A stretch of DNA of 64,000 nt from PBB1 sp046154125 (GCA_046154125.1 JBJXEJ010000009.1:5800-69799), one strand, 5' to 3'. Shown: positions 1 to 9,508, counted from the stretch's first letter. Numbers and translations are program-made. Notes: generated from the sequence alone by a model not told the origin.

Positions 1-59
1 CAGGGCACCACGCGCTGATCGGCCCCACCTTCACGACGTTCCAACAAAACTCGCCATGA
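1..59 (+). CDS. C-terminal tail of an upstream gene, cut by the left edge
   Basis: From base 3 an open frame reads GHHALIGPTFTTFQQNSP and stops at TGA 57-59. That stop overlaps the moeA ATG (56-58) as ATGA, the junction typical of an operon. In Burkholderiales the gene before moeA is often mobA or another molybdenum cofactor gene, but 18 residues are too few to identify it. The call rests on the overlap and the open frame only. Confidence 0.4.
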   Translation, partial: GHHALIGPTFTTFQQNSP

Positions 60-1336
60 CCCGAATGCAAGACATCGCCGCGCAACTCAGCGGTTACGAC
101 CCGAGCGCGCTGCCAGTGGCCAAGGCGCAGGAATTCATCGCCCGCCTGGTGCCGCGTGTGGATGCGGTCGAGAGTCTTTCGCTGCGCAGTGCACTGGGCC
201 GCGTGCTGGCCCGCGACATCGTGTCGCCGATCAACGTGCCGGCGAGCGACAACTCGGCGATGGACGGCTATGCACTGCGTGCGAGCGAACTCGCTGCCGC
301 GGGACCCAACGCGTTCAGCGTCGCGGGAACCAGCTTTGCCGGAGCCGCCTTCGACGGCATGGTGGCGCCCGGCCAATGCGTGCGCATCATGACCGGCGCG
401 GTGATGCCCGCCGGTTTCGACACGGTCGTGCCTCAGGAATTCGTGCAGGAGTCCGCCGACGGCAGGGTCACGGTGCCGGCCGGCGTCGTGCAGGCCGGCG
501 ACAACCGCCGCCGGGCCGGCGAGGATCTGCGACTCGGCGAACCCGCCTTGCAGGCCGGTCGCGTGTTGCGTCCTGCCGACCTCGGGCTGCTGGCCTCGCT
601 CGGGCGCGCAGAGGTGCCGGTGTTCCGACGCCTGCGCGTCGCGTTCTTTTCCACCGGCGACGAACTGCGCTCGGTCGGCGAGACGCTCGATGAAGGCTGT
701 GTCTACGACAGCAACCGCTACACGCTGTGGGGCATGCTGCAGCGGATCGGCGTCGAGCTGATCGACATGGGCGTGGTGCCCGACGATCCGGTCGCACTGG
801 AATCCACCTTCCGGGCGGCAGCCGAGAACGCCGACGCGGTGATCACCTCAGGCGGCGTCAGCGTCGGCGAGGCCGACCACACCAAGCAGGTGATGGCGCA
901 ACTCGGCGACGTGCTGTTCTGGAAGATCGCGATGCGCCCAGGCCGTCCGATGGCGATCGGCCGTATCGAAAGCAACGGCCGCCAGGCGATCCTGTTCGGC
1001 CTGCCCGGCAACCCCGTTGCCGTGATGGTGACTTTCTACGCCTTCGTGCGCGACGCGCTGCTCGCGATGAGCGGCGCCACTGCGAGCCCGCTGCCGATGT
1101 TGAGGGCGGCCACCGTTGAACCGATCCGCAAGAAGGCCGGCCGCACCGAATACCAGCGCGGCATCGTCAGCCAGAAGGGCGACGGCACCTTGCAGGTCGC
1201 GATCACCGGATCACAAGGTTCGGGCATCCTGCGCAGCATGAGCGTCGCCAACGGCCTTGTCGTTCTCCATCACGAGCAGGGCAATGTCGAGGCCGGCGGC
1301 TGGGTCGATGTGCTGCCCTTCGACGGCCTCGCCTGA
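56..1336 (+). CDS. moeA: Molybdopterin molybdenumtransferase MoeA
   Basis: MoeA inserts molybdate into adenylylated molybdopterin, the last step of molybdenum cofactor synthesis, in the cytosol. The 426-residue protein has the usual length. The N-terminal MoeA domain (about 1-180) holds the NVPASDNSAMDGYA motif. The central MoCF-binding domain has GDEL, SGGVSVGEAD from about residue 265, and GLPGNPVAV. A C-terminal domain IV follows. The start overlaps the stop of an upstream frame. The adenylyltransferase of the same pathway (mog) lies about 11.5 kb downstream rather than in this unit. The gene is convergent with ppsA, 7 bases away. Confidence 0.96.
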   Translation: MTRMQDIAAQLSGYDPSALPVAKAQEFIARLVPRVDAVESLSLRSALGRVLARDIVSPINVPASDNSAMDGYALRASELAAAGPNAFSVAGTSFAGAAFDGMVAPGQCVRIMTGAVMPAGFDTVVPQEFVQESADGRVTVPAGVVQAGDNRRRAGEDLRLGEPALQAGRVLRPADLGLLASLGRAEVPVFRRLRVAFFSTGDELRSVGETLDEGCVYDSNRYTLWGMLQRIGVELIDMGVVPDDPVALESTFRAAAENADAVITSGGVSVGEADHTKQVMAQLGDVLFWKIAMRPGRPMAIGRIESNGRQAILFGLPGNPVAVMVTFYAFVRDALLAMSGATASPLPMLRAATVEPIRKKAGRTEYQRGIVSQKGDGTLQVAITGSQGSGILRSMSVANGLVVLHHEQGNVEAGGWVDVLPFDGLA

Positions 1337-1343
1337 CAGGGCC

Positions 1344-3752
1344 TCAGCGCTTCGCAAGTCGCTGCCAGGTTTCGACGACGGTGTCCGGATTGAGGGAGAT
1401 CGACACGATGCCTTCGGCGGCCAGCCAGTCGGCGAAGTCGGGATGATCGCTCGGCCCCTGGCCACAGATGCCGATGTACTTGCCGACCGCACGGCACGCC
1501 GAGATCGCGCGTGAAATCATCGCCTTGACGGCCGGATCTCGCTCGTCGAAGTCGCGCGCCAGCAGTTCAAGGCCCGAATCGCGGTCGAGGCCCAGCGTCA
1601 GCTGCGTCAGATCGTTCGAGCCGATCGACATGCCGTCGAAGTACTCGAGGAACTGCTCTGCCAGGATCGCGTTGCTCGGGATCTCGCACATCATGATCAC
1701 GCGCAGGCCATCGGCGCCTCCGAGAGCAGCGCGCTTCAGGCCGCGCTCGGCCAGCATCTCGGTGACGCGCTTCGCCTGGCCGAGCGTGCGCACGAACGGA
1801 ATCATCAACTCGACGTTGGTCAGACCCATGTCGTTGCGAACGCGCTTGAGGGCCTCGCATTCCATCGCGAAGGCTTCGCCAAACTCCTCGCTGACGTAGC
1901 GCGACGCACCACGGAAGCCGAGCATCGGGTTTTCTTCTTCCGGCTCATAGCGCGAGCCGCCGATCAGCTTGCGGTACTCGTTGCTCTTGAAGTCGGAGAG
2001 CCGCACGATCACCGGCTTGGGCCAGAAGGCCGCAGCGATCGTCGCCACGCCTTCGACCAGCTTGTCGACATAGAAGGCCCGCGGCGAGGCGTGGCCGCGG
2101 GCCACCGACTCCACCGCCTTCTTCAGATCGGCATCGACGTTCGGATAGTCGAGGATCGCCTTCGGGTGGACGCCGATGTTGTTGTTGATGATGAACTCGA
2201 GCCGTGCCAGGCCGACTCCGCTGTTGGGCATCTGCGCGAAATCGAAGGCCAGTTGCGGGTTGCCCACGTTCATCATGATCTTGATCGGGCAGTAAGGCAG
2301 TTCGCCGCGCACGACGTCGCTGATCTCGGTCTCGAGGAGACCGTCGTAGATGTAGCCAGTGTCACCTTCGGAACAGGCCACCGTCACCAGCGCCCCGTCC
2401 TTCAGCGTGTCGGTCGCGTCACCGCAACCCACCACCGCCGGCACGCCGAGTTCCCGCGCGATGATGGCCGCGTGGCAAGTGCGTCCGCCGCGGTTGGTGA
2501 CGATCGCGCTGGCGCGCTTCATCACGGGCTCCCAGTTCGGGTCGGTCATGTCGGTGACCAGCACATCGCCGGGCTGCACCGTGTCCATGTCGGCCAGGCT
2601 GTGCACGATGCGCACCGGACCGGTTCCGATCTTCTGCCCGATGGCGCGCCCTTCGGCCAGCACGGTGCCAGTGCCCTTGAGCCGGTAGCGCTGCTCGACC
2701 TTGCCCTCGGCCTGGCTCTTCACCGTCTCGGGTCGGGCCTGCAGGATGTAAAGCTTGCCGTCGCCGCCGTCCTTGCCCCATTCGATGTCCATCGGACGGC
2801 CGTAATGCCGCTCGATGATCAGCGCGTAATGCGCCAGTTCGGTCACGTCTGCGTCGGTCAGCGAATAGCGGTTGCGCTGCTCGGACGCGGTGTCGACGGT
2901 GGAAACCAGCTTGCCTGACGCGGCACGATCGGCCGCGCTGGCGAACTCCATCTTGATCAGCTTCGAGCCCAGGTTGCGCCGGATGATCGCCTGCTTGCCG
3001 GAGCGCAGCGTCGGCTTGTGGACGTAGAACTCGTCGGGGTTCACGGCGCCCTGCACCACCGTTTCACCAAGGCCGTAGCTCGAGGTGATGAACACCACGT
3101 CCTTGAAGCCGCTTTCGGTGTCGATCGTGAACATCACGCCGGCCGATCCCAGGTCAGAGCGCACCATGCGCTGCACACCCGCGGACAAGGCCACGTCGGC
3201 GTGAGCAAAGCCCTTGTGGACCCGGTAGCTGATCGCGCGATCGTTGTAGAGGCTGGCGAAAACTTCCTTCATCTTGTGCAGGATCGCGTCGATGCCGACC
3301 ACGTTCAGGAATGTTTCCTGCTGCCCGGCAAAACTGGCGTCGGGCAGGTCCTCGGCCGTGGCCGAAGACCGCACGGCAAACGAGGCACCCGGGTTGTCCG
3401 CAGTGAGCACCCTGAAGTGGCTGCGCAGGGCCTGGTCGAGGTCATCCGGAAACGGCGTGTCCTCGATCCACTGGCGTATCTGTGCGCCGGCTTCGGCCAG
3501 CGCGCGCACATCGTCGATGTTCAGCGTGGCGAGACGCTGCTCGATGCGGCTGGCCAGGCCGTTGTGCGCCAGGAACTGGCGGAACGCATGTGCGGTGGTC
3601 GCGAAACCGCCGGGCACCCGCACGCCGGAGGCGGCCAGCTGACTGATCATTTCGCCGAGCGAGGCGTTCTTGCCGCCCACCGACTCGACGTCGGTCATCC
3701 TCAAATGTTCAAACGGTACGACCAGGGCGGTCGCCAGGTTGTGGGTTGACAT
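1344..3752 (-). CDS. ppsA: Phosphoenolpyruvate synthase
   Basis: Converts pyruvate, ATP and water to PEP, AMP and phosphate, the entry to gluconeogenesis from three-carbon substrates. The 802-residue protein starts with the pyruvate-phosphate dikinase ATP-binding domain (VGGKNASLGEM, SSATAEDLPDASFAGQQ). The swivelling phosphohistidine domain follows, with GGRTCHAAI and the catalytic His near residue 427. The C-terminal PEP-binding barrel has SIGSNDLTQLTLG and the Cys motif GICGQGPSDHP. GGAG lies 8 bases before the ATG. It is divergent from ppsR, its regulatory kinase/phosphotransferase. Confidence 0.97.
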   Translation of the reverse strand: MSTHNLATALVVPFEHLRMTDVESVGGKNASLGEMISQLAASGVRVPGGFATTAHAFRQFLAHNGLASRIEQRLATLNIDDVRALAEAGAQIRQWIEDTPFPDDLDQALRSHFRVLTADNPGASFAVRSSATAEDLPDASFAGQQETFLNVVGIDAILHKMKEVFASLYNDRAISYRVHKGFAHADVALSAGVQRMVRSDLGSAGVMFTIDTESGFKDVVFITSSYGLGETVVQGAVNPDEFYVHKPTLRSGKQAIIRRNLGSKLIKMEFASAADRAASGKLVSTVDTASEQRNRYSLTDADVTELAHYALIIERHYGRPMDIEWGKDGGDGKLYILQARPETVKSQAEGKVEQRYRLKGTGTVLAEGRAIGQKIGTGPVRIVHSLADMDTVQPGDVLVTDMTDPNWEPVMKRASAIVTNRGGRTCHAAIIARELGVPAVVGCGDATDTLKDGALVTVACSEGDTGYIYDGLLETEISDVVRGELPYCPIKIMMNVGNPQLAFDFAQMPNSGVGLARLEFIINNNIGVHPKAILDYPNVDADLKKAVESVARGHASPRAFYVDKLVEGVATIAAAFWPKPVIVRLSDFKSNEYRKLIGGSRYEPEEENPMLGFRGASRYVSEEFGEAFAMECEALKRVRNDMGLTNVELMIPFVRTLGQAKRVTEMLAERGLKRAALGGADGLRVIMMCEIPSNAILAEQFLEYFDGMSIGSNDLTQLTLGLDRDSGLELLARDFDERDPAVKAMISRAISACRAVGKYIGICGQGPSDHPDFADWLAAEGIVSISLNPDTVVETWQRLAKR

Positions 3753-3987
3753 GAAAGAGCTCCGTGATGTGAAAAAACTGGTGCTCCCTGCCGTGCCCCG
3801 GCGCGACCCGAGCGAATTGGCTTCAAGGGTCGCGAACCATCACGTTGCACTTCGCGAGCCGCGGCGTCGAACGATGGTGTGTGGGTGAGCATGGCCGCCT
3901 GAGCGTCGTGGTGCAGGGAAATTGAAATCGAGTTTACGGGTGAATCCCTATGATGTGGCTGGTCATGCACCTGAGAGGTCTGCCTAG
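3753..3987. promoter_or_regulatory. Divergent ppsA/ppsR intergenic region
   Basis: This 235-base gap separates two divergent genes and must hold both promoters. The only -10-like box I see is TATGAT at 3949-3954, 33 bases before the ppsR start, without a good -35 at normal spacing. No hairpin or RNA gene is apparent. Confidence 0.4.
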
Positions 3988-4809
3988 ATGCCAAACCGCA
4001 CAGTCTTCTTCGTCTCCGATGGCACCGGCATCACGGCCGAGACTTTCGGCAATTCGATCCTGAACCAGTTTTCGTTCCGGCCGCACCACGTCCGACGACC
4101 GTTCATCGACACTGTCGACAAGGCGCATCAGGTGATGCGCGAGATCAATCACGCGGCGGAGATCGAAGGCCGCCGGCCGATCGTCTTCGTCACGCTGATA
4201 GATCCGGCGGTGCAGGCCATCATCAAGGCGAACTGCAACGGCCTGGTACTGGACCTTTTCAACACATTCATCGAGCCGCTGGAAGCCGAATTCGGCGTCA
4301 AGTCCAACCACCGGGTCGGTCGGTTCTCCGATGTCGCGAAGAGCCAGGAGTACACCGACCGCATCGAGGCGATCAATTTCTCGCTCGCCCACGATGATGG
4401 CCAGTCATCGAAGAACCTGCTTTCTGCCGATGTCATCCTCGTTGGCGTCAGCCGCAGCGGCAAGACACCCACCTCGCTGTACCTGGCGATGCAGCACGGC
4501 ATCAAGGCCGCGAACTATCCGCTCATCCCGGAAGACTTCGAGCGCGGGTGCATCCCGTCCAGCCTGGCGGCATACAGGAAGAAGTGCTTCGGCCTGACGA
4601 TCGATCCTGTGCGACTGAACCAGATCCGCACCGAACGGCGACCCGACAGCAAGTACGCGTCTCTCGAGAACTGCCGCTACGAGGTGCGAGAGGCCGAGAC
4701 GATGATGCGCAGGGAAGGCATCGCATGGCTGTCTTCGACGCACAAGTCGATCGAGGAGATAGCAACCACCATCCTGCGTGACATCCGGCCCGACCGACTG
4801 ATGTACTGA
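3988..4809 (+). CDS. ppsR: PEP synthase regulatory protein (bifunctional kinase/pyrophosphorylase)
   Basis: Family PF03618 (formerly DUF299). These enzymes inactivate PEP synthase by ADP-dependent phosphorylation of a threonine beside the catalytic His and reactivate it by phosphate-dependent removal. The 273-residue protein has the family length, opens with FFVSDGTGITAET, and carries the P-loop GVSRSGKTPTS at about residues 153-163. Divergence from ppsA supports a dedicated partner role. The start follows weakly purine-rich sequence, but the conserved N-terminus fixes it. Confidence 0.95.
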   Translation: MPNRTVFFVSDGTGITAETFGNSILNQFSFRPHHVRRPFIDTVDKAHQVMREINHAAEIEGRRPIVFVTLIDPAVQAIIKANCNGLVLDLFNTFIEPLEAEFGVKSNHRVGRFSDVAKSQEYTDRIEAINFSLAHDDGQSSKNLLSADVILVGVSRSGKTPTSLYLAMQHGIKAANYPLIPEDFERGCIPSSLAAYRKKCFGLTIDPVRLNQIRTERRPDSKYASLENCRYEVREAETMMRREGIAWLSSTHKSIEEIATTILRDIRPDRLMY

Positions 4810-4837
4810 CGCCGGCGGGCTCGTATCATCCGCGCCG

Positions 4838-6037
4838 ATGCAGCATTTCGACGCGGTGATCATCGGGGCCGGCGCCGCCGGGCTGCATTGCGCCGCGATC
4901 GCCGGCCAGCGCGGGGCACGCGTGCTGGTCATCGATCACTTCGAGCGCGTAGCCGAGAAGATCCGTATCTCCGGAGGCGGTCGCTGCAACTTCACGAACC
5001 GTGACACGGCGCCGGCGCACTTCCTGTCATCGAATCCGGCCTTCTGCCGGTCGGCACTTGCCCGATACACCCCGCAGGACTTCATCGAGTTGCTGCAGCG
5101 GCACCGCATCGCCTTTCACGAGAAGCACAGGGGCCAGCTGTTCTGCGACGACTCCAGCGAGGACATCATCCGGTTGCTGCTGCGCGAGTGCGAGGCCGGT
5201 GCCGTTACCCGCTGGCAGCCCTGCACGGTGCAGGGAATCGTTCACGGTGCGAACGGCTTCGATCTGGGCACCGACCGCGGACCCGTGCGCAGCCCCCGCC
5301 TCGTCATCGCCACCGGCGGACTTTCGATACCAAAGATCGGCGCCAGCGACTTCGGTCACCGTCTGGCGCGTCAGTTCGGCCACTCCATCGTCGAGACCCG
5401 GCCTGCGCTGGTTCCGCTGACTTTCGAAGCGTCAGCGTGGCAGCCCTTCTTGCCGCTGGCCGGCTTGTCCCTGGAAGCAGTCGTGGCCACTGGCAGCGGC
5501 AAGACACGAGGCGAATTCGCCGAGGACCTGCTGTTCACGCACCGAGGCCTGAGCGGTCCGGCCATCCTGCAGATTTCGAGCTATTGGCGGCCTGGAGCGC
5601 CACTCGACCTGGACCTGGTCCCTCACCATGATCTGTCCGAGGCGCTGAGCGTGGGCAAGCAGACCTCGCGCCGCAAGCTGTCGAACGAACTCGCGGAATG
5701 GTTGCCGCGCCGGCTGGCCGACGCATGGCTGGCGAGCCACCCCGACATCCCTGACCGACCGATGCCTGAAGTGCGTGACCGCGATCTGGGCACGCTTGCG
5801 GAGAGCCTGAAGCACTGGAATCTGACGCCCAGCGGCACCGAGGGTTACCGAAAGGCCGAGGTAACGGCAGGCGGCGTCGACACCCGGGAGCTGAGTTCGA
5901 CCACGCTCGAAAGCCGGCGCATCCCCGGGCTTCACTTCATCGGTGAGGTGGTCGATGTGACCGGTTGGCTGGGGGGGTACAACTTCCAGTGGGCCTGGGC
6001 CAGCGCGGCGGCCTGCGCTGCATCTCTGGCCGGTTGA
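4838..6037 (+). CDS. BaiN/HI0933-family FAD-dependent oxidoreductase
   Basis: A 399-residue flavoprotein of the HI0933/YhiN family. The dinucleotide-binding motif GAGAAGLHCA lies at about residues 10-19, and the family signature ISGGGRCNFTN at about 47-57. The C-terminal part ends with GEVVDVTGWLGGYNFQWAWASG-like residues, the second FAD contact. Family members are putative flavin reductases; BaiN was reported in bile-acid 7-dehydroxylation in gut bacteria, but the substrate here cannot be read from sequence. It stands alone, 28 bases after ppsR. Confidence 0.88.
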   Translation: MQHFDAVIIGAGAAGLHCAAIAGQRGARVLVIDHFERVAEKIRISGGGRCNFTNRDTAPAHFLSSNPAFCRSALARYTPQDFIELLQRHRIAFHEKHRGQLFCDDSSEDIIRLLLRECEAGAVTRWQPCTVQGIVHGANGFDLGTDRGPVRSPRLVIATGGLSIPKIGASDFGHRLARQFGHSIVETRPALVPLTFEASAWQPFLPLAGLSLEAVVATGSGKTRGEFAEDLLFTHRGLSGPAILQISSYWRPGAPLDLDLVPHHDLSEALSVGKQTSRRKLSNELAEWLPRRLADAWLASHPDIPDRPMPEVRDRDLGTLAESLKHWNLTPSGTEGYRKAEVTAGGVDTRELSSTTLESRRIPGLHFIGEVVDVTGWLGGYNFQWAWASAAACAASLAG

Positions 6038-6069
6038 ACGCAGTGGATTGGTTTTTGCGATCGTCTGCA

Positions 6070-6098
6070 TTGCCAGCCTGAAAATGGCTGTCTATAAT
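6070..6098 (+). promoter_or_regulatory. Sigma-70 promoter of rpsU
   Basis: TTGCCA at 6070-6075, a 17-base spacer, and a perfect TATAAT at 6093-6098. It lies about 120 bases before the S21 start codon, leaving a leader of roughly 115 bases. This is the best promoter match in the window. Confidence 0.8.
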
Positions 6099-6219
6099 CT
6101 CGCGCTTTGCTGGCAAACACGCTTGACGGTGGTTTGCTTGCGCGACTCGAGAGTCCGGACCTTCCGTTTCGATGTCGAGCAACCCGCTCAGAGCACTTCA
6201 ATCTGGATTCAATCGATAC

Positions 6220-6432
6220 ATGACTACGATTCGCGTGAAAGAAAACGAGCCATTCGACGTGGCACTGCGCCGCTTCAAGCGCACCATCGAAAAGCTCGGC
6301 TTGCTGACCGACCTGCGGGCGCGCGAGTTCTACGAAAAGCCGACCGCCGAGCGCAAGCGCAAGAAGGCTGCAGCCGTCAAGCGCCATTTCAAGCGCGTAC
6401 GCAGCATGCAGTTGCCGAAAAAGTTGTTCTGA
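6220..6432 (+). CDS. rpsU: Small ribosomal subunit protein bS21
   Basis: A 70-residue basic protein beginning MTTIRVKENEPFDVALRRF, the canonical S21 start, and ending with the Lys/Arg-rich tail AVKRHFKRVRSMQLPKKLF. S21 binds the 30S platform near the anti-Shine-Dalgarno region and helps initiation. An upstream in-frame ATG at 6172 is rejected because the family begins at MTTIRV. The gene has its own strong promoter and a terminator 28 bases after the stop. The macromolecular-synthesis operon order rpsU-dnaG-rpoD is absent; a YqeY-family gene follows instead. Confidence 0.97.
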   Translation: MTTIRVKENEPFDVALRRFKRTIEKLGLLTDLRAREFYEKPTAERKRKKAAAVKRHFKRVRSMQLPKKLF

Positions 6433-6459
6433 CAGCCGGTTCGCACGTCGAAAAGCCTC

Positions 6460-6486
6460 AAAGCCCGCTCCGTGCGGGCTTTGTTC
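6460..6486 (+). terminator. Rho-independent terminator after rpsU
   Basis: Stem AAAGCCCGC / GCGGGCTTT with loop TCCGT, followed by TTGTT. It separates rpsU from the YqeY-family gene, allowing partial read-through. Confidence 0.85.
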
Positions 6487-6537
6487 ATTACGCCGCGGGC
6501 TATTTCCTTTGACGACACCCAGACCGAGCGCGCCACC

Positions 6538-6984
6538 ATGACACTGAAAGACCAGATCACCGAGGACATGAAGACCGCGATGCGCGCGAAGGACGCGCCG
6601 CGGCTGCTGACCATCCGCGGATTGCTGGCCGCATGCAAGCAGCGTGAGGTCGACGAGCGCATCGTGCTCGACGACGCGGCCGTGATCTCCATCATCGACA
6701 AGCTCATCAAGCAGCGCAAGGACTCGATCGCCCAGTTCGGCGAAGCGGGCCGCGCCGATCTGGTCGACAAGGAAACCGCCGAGCTGCAGGTTCTGGAAGG
6801 CTACCTGCCCCAACGCCTGAGCGCTGCAGAGATCACCGACCGGGTGCAGGCCATCGTGACCGAGCTCGGCGCGACCGGCCCGGGCGACATGGGCAAGGTA
6901 ATGGCGGCGGTCAAGACGCAGCTGGCCGGTCAGGCCGACATGGGCCTGGTTTCTGCTGCAGTGAAGCAGGCCCTCGCCCGTTGA
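6538..6984 (+). CDS. GatB/YqeY domain-containing protein
   Basis: A 148-residue protein starting MTLKDQITEDMKTAMRAKD. The YqeY fold resembles the C-terminal tRNA-binding tail of GatB. A role in tRNA-dependent amidation has been proposed but the function is unproven. KLIKQRKDSIAQF and LEGYLPQRLS are typical. The ATG at 6538 is chosen over an upstream in-frame start because the family begins with this helix. The rpsU-yqeY order is common in proteobacteria. Confidence 0.9.
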   Translation: MTLKDQITEDMKTAMRAKDAPRLLTIRGLLAACKQREVDERIVLDDAAVISIIDKLIKQRKDSIAQFGEAGRADLVDKETAELQVLEGYLPQRLSAAEITDRVQAIVTELGATGPGDMGKVMAAVKTQLAGQADMGLVSAAVKQALAR

Positions 6985-7009
6985 ACCGACCACGCACGAA
7001 GGAATCGCC

Positions 7010-7354
7010 ATGAGCCTGCCCCCGCTCCGGAACCTGAGCGCCGATGTCTGCGCGACCGGCCAGCTCGACGCCGCATCAATGGCGGTGCTGGCGCACGCGG
7101 GTTTCAGGAGCGTGATCAACAACCGGCCTGATCACGAAGGCGGCCCCGACCAGCCGACCAGCATCACGCTTGAGGGCGCTGCCACTTCCGCCGGGCTGGC
7201 CTACGCCTACCTGCCGGTTGCGCCCGGCTACCAGAGCGATGAGGAAGCGGCTCGATTCCTCGGCCTGCTGAACACGCTGCCCCGACCCATCGTGGTCTTT
7301 TGCCGCACCGGCACGCGCTCCGGCAAGCTGTTCCAGGCGGCAATGTCGATCTGA
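7010..7354 (+). CDS. DUF442 / beta-lactamase-hydrolase-like phosphatase domain protein
   Basis: A 114-residue single-domain protein of the TIGR01244/DUF442 family, related to tyrosine and dual-specificity phosphatases. It has NNRPDHEGGPDQPTS in the N-terminal half and the P-loop FCRTGTRSG with the nucleophile near Cys98. In some bacteria this domain is fused to a persulfide dioxygenase-like beta-lactamase domain (Blh); here it is free-standing. AAGGA lies about 8 bases before the ATG. Its physiological substrate is unknown. Confidence 0.82.
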   Translation: MSLPPLRNLSADVCATGQLDAASMAVLAHAGFRSVINNRPDHEGGPDQPTSITLEGAATSAGLAYAYLPVAPGYQSDEEAARFLGLLNTLPRPIVVFCRTGTRSGKLFQAAMSI

Positions 7355-7382
7355 TTGCAACCGGCGCGTCGGTTTACTGAAC

Positions 7383-7925
7383 GTGCTCGCGCTTTCACGG
7401 CTCATCGATCGCGTGAATGAAGCCGTCGGGCGCTCCGTCGCCTGGCTGGTGCTTGCTGCGGTGCTGGTCAGTGCCGGCAATGCAGTGGTTCGCAAGCTGT
7501 TCAACACCAGCTCGAACGCCTTCCTTGAATTCCAGTGGTACCTGTTCTCTGCGGTCTTTCTGCTGGCGGCCGCGCAAACGCTGCTGCGCCAGGAGCATGT
7601 CCGCATCGACTTGATCTCGGCACGCCTGTCCGCGCGATCCCGGGCCTGGATCGACGTCTTCGGCATCGTCTGTTTCCTCTTTCCGCTGGTTGCCGTGGTG
7701 ATCGACCTGTCCTGGCCGCTGCTGGTACGTGCCTACCTCAGCGGCGAGATGTCGAGCAACGCGGGTGGCCTGATCCGCTGGCCGGTGCTGGCTCTGCTGC
7801 CGTTCGGCTTCGGACTGCTCGGCGCGCAGGGCATCTCCGAACTGATCAAGCGCGTGGCCTTCTTGCGCGGTGTCCTGCCAGTGTCCAGCATCTCGGCGCC
7901 ACCAGACAAGCCAGGTCCCGCCTGA
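7383..7925 (+). CDS. TRAP transporter small permease (DctQ family)
   Basis: A 180-residue membrane protein with four hydrophobic segments (about residues 16-35, 50-67, 87-108 and 130-150). It has EFQWYLFSAVFLLAAAQTL, typical of the subgroup annotated as mannitol/chloroaromatic-compound TRAP transporters. It pairs with the large permease to drive sodium-coupled uptake of an organic anion. It begins with GTG, and its TGA overlaps the DctM ATG by one base (TGATG). The substrate cannot be read from sequence. Confidence 0.9.
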   Translation: MLALSRLIDRVNEAVGRSVAWLVLAAVLVSAGNAVVRKLFNTSSNAFLEFQWYLFSAVFLLAAAQTLLRQEHVRIDLISARLSARSRAWIDVFGIVCFLFPLVAVVIDLSWPLLVRAYLSGEMSSNAGGLIRWPVLALLPFGFGLLGAQGISELIKRVAFLRGVLPVSSISAPPDKPGPA

Positions 7926-9493
7926 TGGTGGCGTCGTTCGCCGCCAACATGGCGCCCTGGATGTTCGGCTCGCTGGTGGTCTTCCTGCTGATCGGCTTCC
8001 CGGTGTCCTTCTCGCTGGGCGCCTGCGGCCTGTTCTACGCCCTGGTCGGCATCGAACTGGGTCTGATGCCAGCGTCGCTGATGCAGGCGCTGCCGCTGCG
8101 CATCGTCGGCATCATGCAGAACGACACGCTGCTGGCGATTCCGTTCTTCACTTTCATGGGCCTGATCCTCGAACGCTCGGGCATGGCCGAGGACCTGCTC
8201 GACACCATCGGCCAACTGTTCGGCCCGATCCGCGGCGGACTGGCCTACGCGGTGATCTTCGTCGGTGCGATGCTGGCCGCGACCACCGGCGTGGTCGCCG
8301 CCTCGGTGATCTCGATGGGGCTGATCTCGCTGCCGATCATGCTGCGCCACGGCTATGACCGGCGCGTGGCCAGCGGCGTGATCGCGGCGTCCGGCACGCT
8401 GGCGCAGATCATCCCGCCCTCGCTGGTGCTGATCGTGCTGGCCGACCAACTGGGGCAGAGCGTCGGCGCGCTGTACCAGGGCGCACTGATGCCGGCGCTG
8501 GTGCTCACCGGACTCTATGGCGTCTACGTGGGAGTGATCAGCGTCCTGCGGCCGCAGTGGGTGCCCGCCATGCCTGCATCGGCGCGCGCACTCTTCCGGG
8601 CATCACCTGACTCCGGTTGGAGGCCCCGCGCACAACTGTGTGTGCAGGTGGCGGTCGTGCTGATTCCTCCACTGGCGCTGATTTTCCTGGTCCTCGGCAC
8701 GATCTTCCTCGGTATCGCCACGCCGACCGAGGGCGGCGCCATGGGCGCGACCGGCGCGCTGGTCATTGCGCTCGCACGGCGCCGGCTTGATCTGCCACAG
8801 CTGCGCCAGGCGATGCAGAGCACCGCACGCTTGTCCTGCTTTGTCCTGTTCATCCTGATCGGCTCGACCGTCTTCAGTCTCGCGTTCCAGGCGGTCGACG
8901 GGCCGAAATGGGTCGAGCACCTGCTGGCCGGGCTGCCAGGCGGTGTGCTGGGCTTCCTGATCGTCGTCAACCTGCTGGTCTTCCTGCTGGCGTTCTTCCT
9001 CGATTTCTTCGAGCTCGCCTTCATCGTCGTCCCGCTGCTGTCGCCGGTGGCGGCAGCGCTCGGGATCGACATGGTGTGGTTCGGGGTGCTGCTGGCGGTC
9101 AACATGCAGACCTCGTTCATGCACCCGCCGTTCGGCTTCGCGCTGTTCTACCTGCGCAGCGTTGCACCAGATCGCGAGTACACCGATGCGGTGACCGGAC
9201 AGCGCATTGCACCTGTCAGCATCGGTCAGATCTACCGTGGCGCGATCCCGTTCGTGCTGATCCAGCTGGCGATGGTCGCGCTGATCATTGCGTTTCCAGG
9301 GTTGGTGTCCCGCGGCCCCGATGCTGCGACCAGCATCGACCCAGACGCCGTGCTCCGCCAGTTGCAGTCCGAGCAGAACGCCGCGGATGCCGCCAGCAAA
9401 CCGACCAAGCCAGATGAGAACGCGGTCGACGAAGACCCGATGAAGGCGCTGCAGAAAGCGGTCGAGGCCGAACGCGAAGCGACACCGAAGTGA
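7925..9493 (+). CDS. TRAP transporter large permease (DctM family)
   Basis: A 522-residue multi-spanning permease. The start at 7925 shares a base with the DctQ stop and is followed by a first transmembrane segment. Conserved DctM features include PFFTFMGLILERSGMAEDLL, ATTGVVAASVISMGLISLPIM and PPSLVLIVLADQLG. The C-terminal 55 or so residues after the last helix are charged and low-complexity (Ala, Asp, Lys rich), longer than the minimal family fold. The binding protein gene is convergent on the other strand, 15 bases away. Confidence 0.94.
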   Translation: MVASFAANMAPWMFGSLVVFLLIGFPVSFSLGACGLFYALVGIELGLMPASLMQALPLRIVGIMQNDTLLAIPFFTFMGLILERSGMAEDLLDTIGQLFGPIRGGLAYAVIFVGAMLAATTGVVAASVISMGLISLPIMLRHGYDRRVASGVIAASGTLAQIIPPSLVLIVLADQLGQSVGALYQGALMPALVLTGLYGVYVGVISVLRPQWVPAMPASARALFRASPDSGWRPRAQLCVQVAVVLIPPLALIFLVLGTIFLGIATPTEGGAMGATGALVIALARRRLDLPQLRQAMQSTARLSCFVLFILIGSTVFSLAFQAVDGPKWVEHLLAGLPGGVLGFLIVVNLLVFLLAFFLDFFELAFIVVPLLSPVAAALGIDMVWFGVLLAVNMQTSFMHPPFGFALFYLRSVAPDREYTDAVTGQRIAPVSIGQIYRGAIPFVLIQLAMVALIIAFPGLVSRGPDAATSIDPDAVLRQLQSEQNAADAASKPTKPDENAVDEDPMKALQKAVEAEREATPK

Positions 9494-9508
9494 CGGCCTG
9501 TCGGGCCT